Shown here piece after piece: positions 1-6,265 of a stretch of DNA of 6,265 bases (the stretch's first letter is position 1; each line of letters begins with the position of its first letter). The position numbers were made by a program, and so were the translations under genes. Where the stretch lies: assembly GCA_002386405.1 (NCBI GenBank), contig DGIP01000171.1, positions 1 to 6,265 on the forward strand, in the 5' to 3' direction. The notes beneath the pieces are model-generated. The model was not told where the DNA came from. It searched no databases and saw nothing but the letters and a program-made list of their open reading frames with translations. Source of the DNA: Stenotrophomonas maltophilia (lineage in GTDB: Bacteria > Pseudomonadota > Gammaproteobacteria > Xanthomonadales > Xanthomonadaceae).

Positions 1-11
1 ATGCATGAAGC

Positions 12-34
12 TGCCGGGCAGGGCCCGGCACTAC
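12..34 (-). repeat. SMAG/REP-like GTAG-headed palindrome
   Basis: Read on the minus strand this is GTAG followed at once by the arm TGCCGGGC, a 3-nt loop (CCT) and the arm GCCCGGCA, so the 8-bp stem is perfect. A GTAG tetranucleotide at the foot of a short GC-rich imperfect or perfect stem is the hallmark of the SMAG repeats of Stenotrophomonas maltophilia, a REP family thought to be mobilised by RAYT transposases. It lies just beyond the parE terminator, a typical extragenic place for such repeats. Only one monomer is visible; a partner could lie outside the window. Family assignment is from memory of the consensus, not from a search. Confidence 0.7.
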
Positions 35-60
35 GGCATCGCCTGCCACCCGCGAGGGCC

Positions 61-86
61 AAAAAAAATCCCGCCGAAGCGGGATC
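61..86 (-). terminator. rho-independent terminator of parE
   Basis: On the minus strand a 7-bp stem, ATCCCGC pairing with GCGGGAT around a TTCG tetraloop, runs straight into eight T residues (the A run at 61-68 on the plus strand). It begins 13 nt after the parE stop codon. A UUCG-type loop, GC-rich stem and U tract make it a textbook intrinsic terminator. Confidence 0.9.
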
Positions 87-98
87 TTTCATCAGGAA

Positions 99-1988
99 TC
101 AGACTTCAAGCGAAGCCAGATCGCCCTTGTTCTCCAGCCACTGCTTGCGGTCGCCCGCGCGCTTCTTGGCCAGCAGCATGTCCATCAGCGCGCTGGTCTG
201 CTCGCCGTCGTCCACCGTCAACTGCACCAGGCGGCGCGTGTCGGGGTGGATGGTCGACTCGCGCAACTGGTTCGGGTTCATTTCGCCCAGGCCCTTGAAG
301 CGGGTCACGTTGACCTGGCCCTTGATCTTCTCGCGCTCGATCTTGTCCAGCAGCGAACGCTTTTCTTCCTCGTCCAGCGCGTAGAACACCTGCTTGCCCA
401 CGTCCACGCGGAACAGCGGCGGCATCGCCACGAACACGTGGCCCGCATCCACCAGCGACGGGAAGTGCTTCAGGAACAGCGCCGTCAGCAGCGTGGCGAT
501 ATGCAGGCCATCCGAGTCCGCGTCGGCCAGGATCACCACCTTGCCGTAACGCAGCCCGCTGATGTCTTCCTTGCCCGGGTCGCAGCCGATCGCGATCGCG
601 AGGTTGTGCACTTCTTCCGACGCCAGCACGCTGCCCGACGATACTTCCCAGGTGTTCAGGATCTTGCCGCGCAGCGGCATGATCGCCTGGAAGTCCTTGT
701 CACGCGCCTGCTTGGCACTGCCGCCCGCCGAATCGCCTTCCACCAGGAACAGCTCCGTGCGCGACAGGTCCTGGCTGATGCAGTCTGCCAGCTTGCCCGG
801 CAGGGCAGGGCCCTGCGTGACCTTCTTGCGCACCACCAGCTTTTCGGTCTTCAGGCGCGCACTGGCGCGCTCGATCGCCAGCTGCGCGATCTGCTCGCCC
901 AACGCCACGTTCTGGTTCAACAGCAGGCTGAAGGCGTCATGTGCCGCGCCCTCCACGAAGCCCGCCGCCTGGCGCGACGACAGCCGTTCCTTGGTCTGCC
1001 CGCTGAACTGCGGGTCGGTCATCTTCAACGACAGCACGAACGACACCCGGTCCCACACGTCTTCCGGGGCCAGCTTCACCCCGCGCGGCAGCAGGTTGCG
1101 GAAATCGCAGAACTCGCGCAGCGCCTCGGTCAGGCCCGTGCGCAGGCCGTTGGCGTGGGTGCCGTGCTGCGCGGTCGGAATCAGGTTGACGTAGCTTTCC
1201 TGGACCAGCTCGCCTTCCGGCAGCCAGGCCACCGCCCAGTCCACCACCTCGGTGTCCTTCTTCAGCTGGCCCACGAACAGCTCGGCCGGCAGCATTTCGC
1301 GCTCGCCCAGCTCGGCCTTCAGGTAATCGCTCAGCCCGTCCTCGAAGTACCAGGTGTCCTGCTCGTCGGTGGCCTCGTCGCGCAGCTTCACGGTCAGGCC
1401 CGGGCACAGCACCGCCTTGGCGCGCAGCAGGTGGCGCAGCGCCCGCAGGTTGTACTTGGGCGTATCGAAGTACTTCGGGTCGGCCCAGAAGCGTACCCGC
1501 GTACCGGTGTTCTTCTTGCCCACGCTGCCGACCACTTCCAGCGGCGTGGCGCGGTCGCCGTTGCGGAAGGTGATGCGGTGCTCGCTGCCGTCGCGGCGGA
1601 TATGCACTTCCACCAGCGTCGACAGCGCATTGACCACGCTCACGCCCACGCCATGCAGGCCGCCGGAGAAGGTGTAGTTCTTGTTGTTGAACTTGCCGCC
1701 CGCATGCAGCCGGGTCAGGATCAGCTCCACGCCGGGGACCTTCTCCTCCGGGTGGATGTCCACCGGCATGCCGCGACCGTCATCGGTGACCTCGCAGCTG
1801 CCGTCCTTGTACAGGGTGACCTCCACCGTCCGGGCATGCCCGGCCAGCGCTTCGTCCACGGCGTTGTCGATCACTTCCTGCGCCAGGTGGTTCGGGCGCG
1901 CGGTGTCGGTATACATGCCCGGGCGGCGCTTGACCGGGTCCAGGCCGGACAGGACTTCAATATCGGCGGCGTTATAGCGGGTATTCAT
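99..1988 (-). CDS. parE: DNA topoisomerase IV subunit B (ParE)
   Basis: This is the ATPase subunit of topoisomerase IV, which with ParC decatenates daughter chromosomes and relaxes supercoils. The 629 residues match the usual length of gammaproteobacterial ParE and lack the long insertion of GyrB. In order one sees the GHKL ATPase domain (catalytic Glu38 and Asn42 in EVIDNAVDEAL; DDGRGMP at 69-75; glycine-rich GGLHGVGVSVVNAL from 109), the transducer region with QTKERLSSRQ at 331-340, and the TOPRIM domain (Glu417 in LVEGDSAGG; Asp489, Asp491 and Asp493 in the ADADSDG stretch). PLRGKILNTWE (438-448) and RFKGLGEMNPNQL (563-575) are strongly ParE-like. The quinolone-region residues aligned by eye with E. 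coli Ser458 and Glu460 are Ser457 and Glu459, so no classic resistance change is seen. The start is chosen because MNTRYNAADIEVLSGLDPVKRRPGMYT aligns with the family N-terminus; its Shine-Dalgarno (GAAGA) is weak. Confidence 0.97.
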   Translation of the reverse strand: MNTRYNAADIEVLSGLDPVKRRPGMYTDTARPNHLAQEVIDNAVDEALAGHARTVEVTLYKDGSCEVTDDGRGMPVDIHPEEKVPGVELILTRLHAGGKFNNKNYTFSGGLHGVGVSVVNALSTLVEVHIRRDGSEHRITFRNGDRATPLEVVGSVGKKNTGTRVRFWADPKYFDTPKYNLRALRHLLRAKAVLCPGLTVKLRDEATDEQDTWYFEDGLSDYLKAELGEREMLPAELFVGQLKKDTEVVDWAVAWLPEGELVQESYVNLIPTAQHGTHANGLRTGLTEALREFCDFRNLLPRGVKLAPEDVWDRVSFVLSLKMTDPQFSGQTKERLSSRQAAGFVEGAAHDAFSLLLNQNVALGEQIAQLAIERASARLKTEKLVVRKKVTQGPALPGKLADCISQDLSRTELFLVEGDSAGGSAKQARDKDFQAIMPLRGKILNTWEVSSGSVLASEEVHNLAIAIGCDPGKEDISGLRYGKVVILADADSDGLHIATLLTALFLKHFPSLVDAGHVFVAMPPLFRVDVGKQVFYALDEEEKRSLLDKIEREKIKGQVNVTRFKGLGEMNPNQLRESTIHPDTRRLVQLTVDDGEQTSALMDMLLAKKRAGDRKQWLENKGDLASLEV

Positions 1989-2151
1989 CTGTCTTCATAA
2001 AGCGCAAAGCGACGGCGAAGTTTGCGGTGTGGCGGGGTTTTTTGCACGCCGCACGTTCAGGGGGCGGCCGACAACCCCGCGATAGACTGTGGGCGATGGG
2101 AAAACCGGAGCCCCGGCGCCCCATCCCCAGCCATATGCGAGGAGACCCCCC
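1989..2151. promoter_or_regulatory. divergent intergenic region between parE and the secreted-protein gene
   Basis: These 163 bases must carry the start signals for both parE (minus) and the small secreted protein gene (plus). On the plus strand TAGACT at 2083-2088 matches four of six -10 consensus bases, but no good -35 hexamer sits 16-18 nt upstream. On the minus strand I see no convincing promoter; CAAACT around 2017-2022 is a poor candidate. A T7 run at 2038-2044 is not preceded by a clear hairpin, so I do not call it a terminator. The plus-strand ribosome binding site is good: AGGAG at 2140-2144, 7 nt before the ATG at 2152. Confidence 0.4.
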
Positions 2152-2394
2152 ATGAAGAAGTTGCTGACCATCGTTGCCATTGCCGCCGCCGTCGTGGCCG
2201 TGCCGCTGGCAATGGCGCAGAACGCCGGACAGGGCCAGTCCACCGCGCAGCAGGGCGAACAGGCCGAGGCCAAGGCCCAGTCCGAAGCCGACGCCAAGGC
2301 CAAGCGCCGCGCGGCTGCCACCGCCGAAATGAAGGCCAAGGGCCAGCAGGCGCCGCAGCAGGAAGAGGAAGAAGAGGCCAAGAAGAAGCGCTGA
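2152..2394 (+). CDS. small secreted charge-rich protein, unknown function
   Basis: An 80-residue protein I cannot assign to a family. Residues 1-22 form a clear Sec signal peptide: two lysines, a hydrophobic Leu/Ala/Val/Ile core, then AMA as a likely signal peptidase I site before Gln23. No lipobox cysteine is present, so it should be a soluble periplasmic or exported protein. The mature part of about 58 residues is almost entirely Ala, Gln, Glu, Lys, Gly and Arg, has no aromatic residue and no cysteine, and ends in a run of five glutamates followed by AKKKR. It is probably disordered or a single extended helix. The start at 2152 is preferred over an in-frame ATG at 2089 because AGGAG lies 7 nt upstream and the signal peptide begins there. 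It has its own terminator and appears monocistronic. A role in the envelope is only a guess. Confidence 0.85.
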   Translation: MKKLLTIVAIAAAVVAVPLAMAQNAGQGQSTAQQGEQAEAKAQSEADAKAKRRAAATAEMKAKGQQAPQQEEEEEAKKKR

Positions 2395-2414
2395 ACAAGC
2401 GTTTCGGCTTCCCC

Positions 2415-2447
2415 GACGCCCCGGCTTGCCGGGGCGTCTTCGTTCGT
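2415..2447 (+). terminator. hairpin terminator after the secreted-protein gene
   Basis: A perfect 10-bp stem, GACGCCCCGG (2415-2424) pairing with CCGGGGCGTC (2429-2438) around a CTTG loop, starts 20 nt after the stop codon. The tail, TTCGTTCGT, is only partly T-rich, so termination may be incomplete and some transcription could continue into the pyrG leader. The minus-strand tail is not T-rich, so I read it as acting on the plus strand only. Confidence 0.8.
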
Positions 2448-2452
2448 GCCCC

Positions 2453-2481
2453 TTGGGCTGGACGCCTTCAATCTGTAAACT
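2453..2481 (+). promoter_or_regulatory. candidate sigma70-type promoter for pyrG
   Basis: TTGGGC (2453-2458) and TAAACT (2476-2481) are separated by exactly 17 nt; they match three and four of six consensus bases of the -35 and -10 elements. It lies just past the upstream terminator hairpin, where an independent pyrG promoter is expected. Transcription would start near 2488-2490, in a pyrimidine run (TTTCC) followed by GGGAG. No other good pair is seen in the 368-base gap between the secreted-protein gene and pyrG. Confidence 0.45.
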
Positions 2482-2487
2482 ATGGCT

Positions 2488-4777
<2,290 letters not shown>

Positions 4778-4802
4778 CCCCGAACGCTTCCCGCGCGCGG
4801 AT

Positions 4803-6186
<1,384 letters not shown>

Positions 6187-6191
6187 TCCGC

Positions 6192-6265
6192 ATGCGCACC
6201 TGGCGCTGGCTGCTGCTGGTGCTCGCGGTACTGCTGGTATGGTTGCAGTACCGCTTCTGGTTTGG
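6192..6265 (+). CDS. ftsB: cell division protein FtsB, N-terminal part
   Basis: The last 74 bases encode MRTWRWLLLVLAVLLVWLQYRFWF and two bases of a glycine codon before the window ends. A short basic N-terminus, one Leu-rich membrane helix and the LQYRxWFG motif right after it are typical of FtsB, the bitopic divisome protein that joins FtsL and FtsQ through a periplasmic coiled coil (not visible here). Position directly after eno is the conserved place for ftsB in gammaproteobacteria such as Pseudomonas. The ATG lies 5 nt after the eno stop with no strong Shine-Dalgarno, suggesting coupling to eno translation. Gene is truncated by the window edge, not broken. Confidence 0.9.
   Translation, partial: MRTWRWLLLVLAVLLVWLQYRFWF

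Noticed and set aside
246..2000. 584-codon open frame antisense to parE
   Set aside because: It mirrors parE codon structure, is rich in His, Gln, Arg, Val and Leu as expected of an antisense GC-rich shadow, and has no domain; parE is certain.
2038..2044. T7 run as a plus-strand terminator between parE and the secreted-protein gene
   Set aside because: No stable hairpin precedes it and no plus-strand gene ends there.
2089..2151. Upstream ATG start extending the secreted protein by 21 residues
   Set aside because: No ribosome binding site, and it would bury the signal peptide behind a Pro/Gly-rich extension; ATG 2152 has AGGAG at 7 nt.

Overview
The window reads as ordinary chromosome from a high-GC gammaproteobacterium of the Xanthomonadaceae, most likely Stenotrophomonas or a close relative. 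Three things point there: the proteins (ParE, PyrG, Eno and the FtsB start) are full-length and of gammaproteobacterial type; third codon positions are strongly G/C; and the first 35 bases hold a GTAG-headed palindrome of the kind described as SMAG/REP elements in Stenotrophomonas maltophilia. The genus call is inference from sequence recognition; no search was run. I see no mobile element, CRISPR array, rRNA or tRNA.

Layout. On the minus strand, parE (99-1988, topoisomerase IV subunit B) is followed by a compact rho-independent terminator (61-86) and then the SMAG-like palindrome (12-34). A divergent intergenic region (1989-2151) separates it from a plus-strand gene for an 80-residue secreted, charge-rich protein (2152-2394), closed by a perfect 10-bp hairpin terminator (2415-2447). 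A candidate promoter (2453-2481) then opens a leader of about 275 nt before pyrG (CTP synthase, 2763-4427). This leader holds an open frame whose stop overlaps the pyrG start as ATGA, and a C-rich, G-poor stretch. Directly against the pyrG stop lies a gene for a small three-helix membrane protein (4424-4777) whose only credible start is a CTG codon. A good sigma70-type promoter (4803-4831) precedes eno (enolase, 4897-6186), and 5 nt after eno begins ftsB (6192 onward, cut by the window edge).

How they fit. pyrG, eno and ftsB form a conserved housekeeping neighbourhood (CTP supply, glycolysis, divisome assembly); parE is a chromosome-decatenation gene transcribed the other way. No new multi-gene system is visible. 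The points most worth a second look are the CTG start overlapping the pyrG stop, the absence of kdsA from between pyrG and eno, the pyrG leader, and the SMAG-like repeat.
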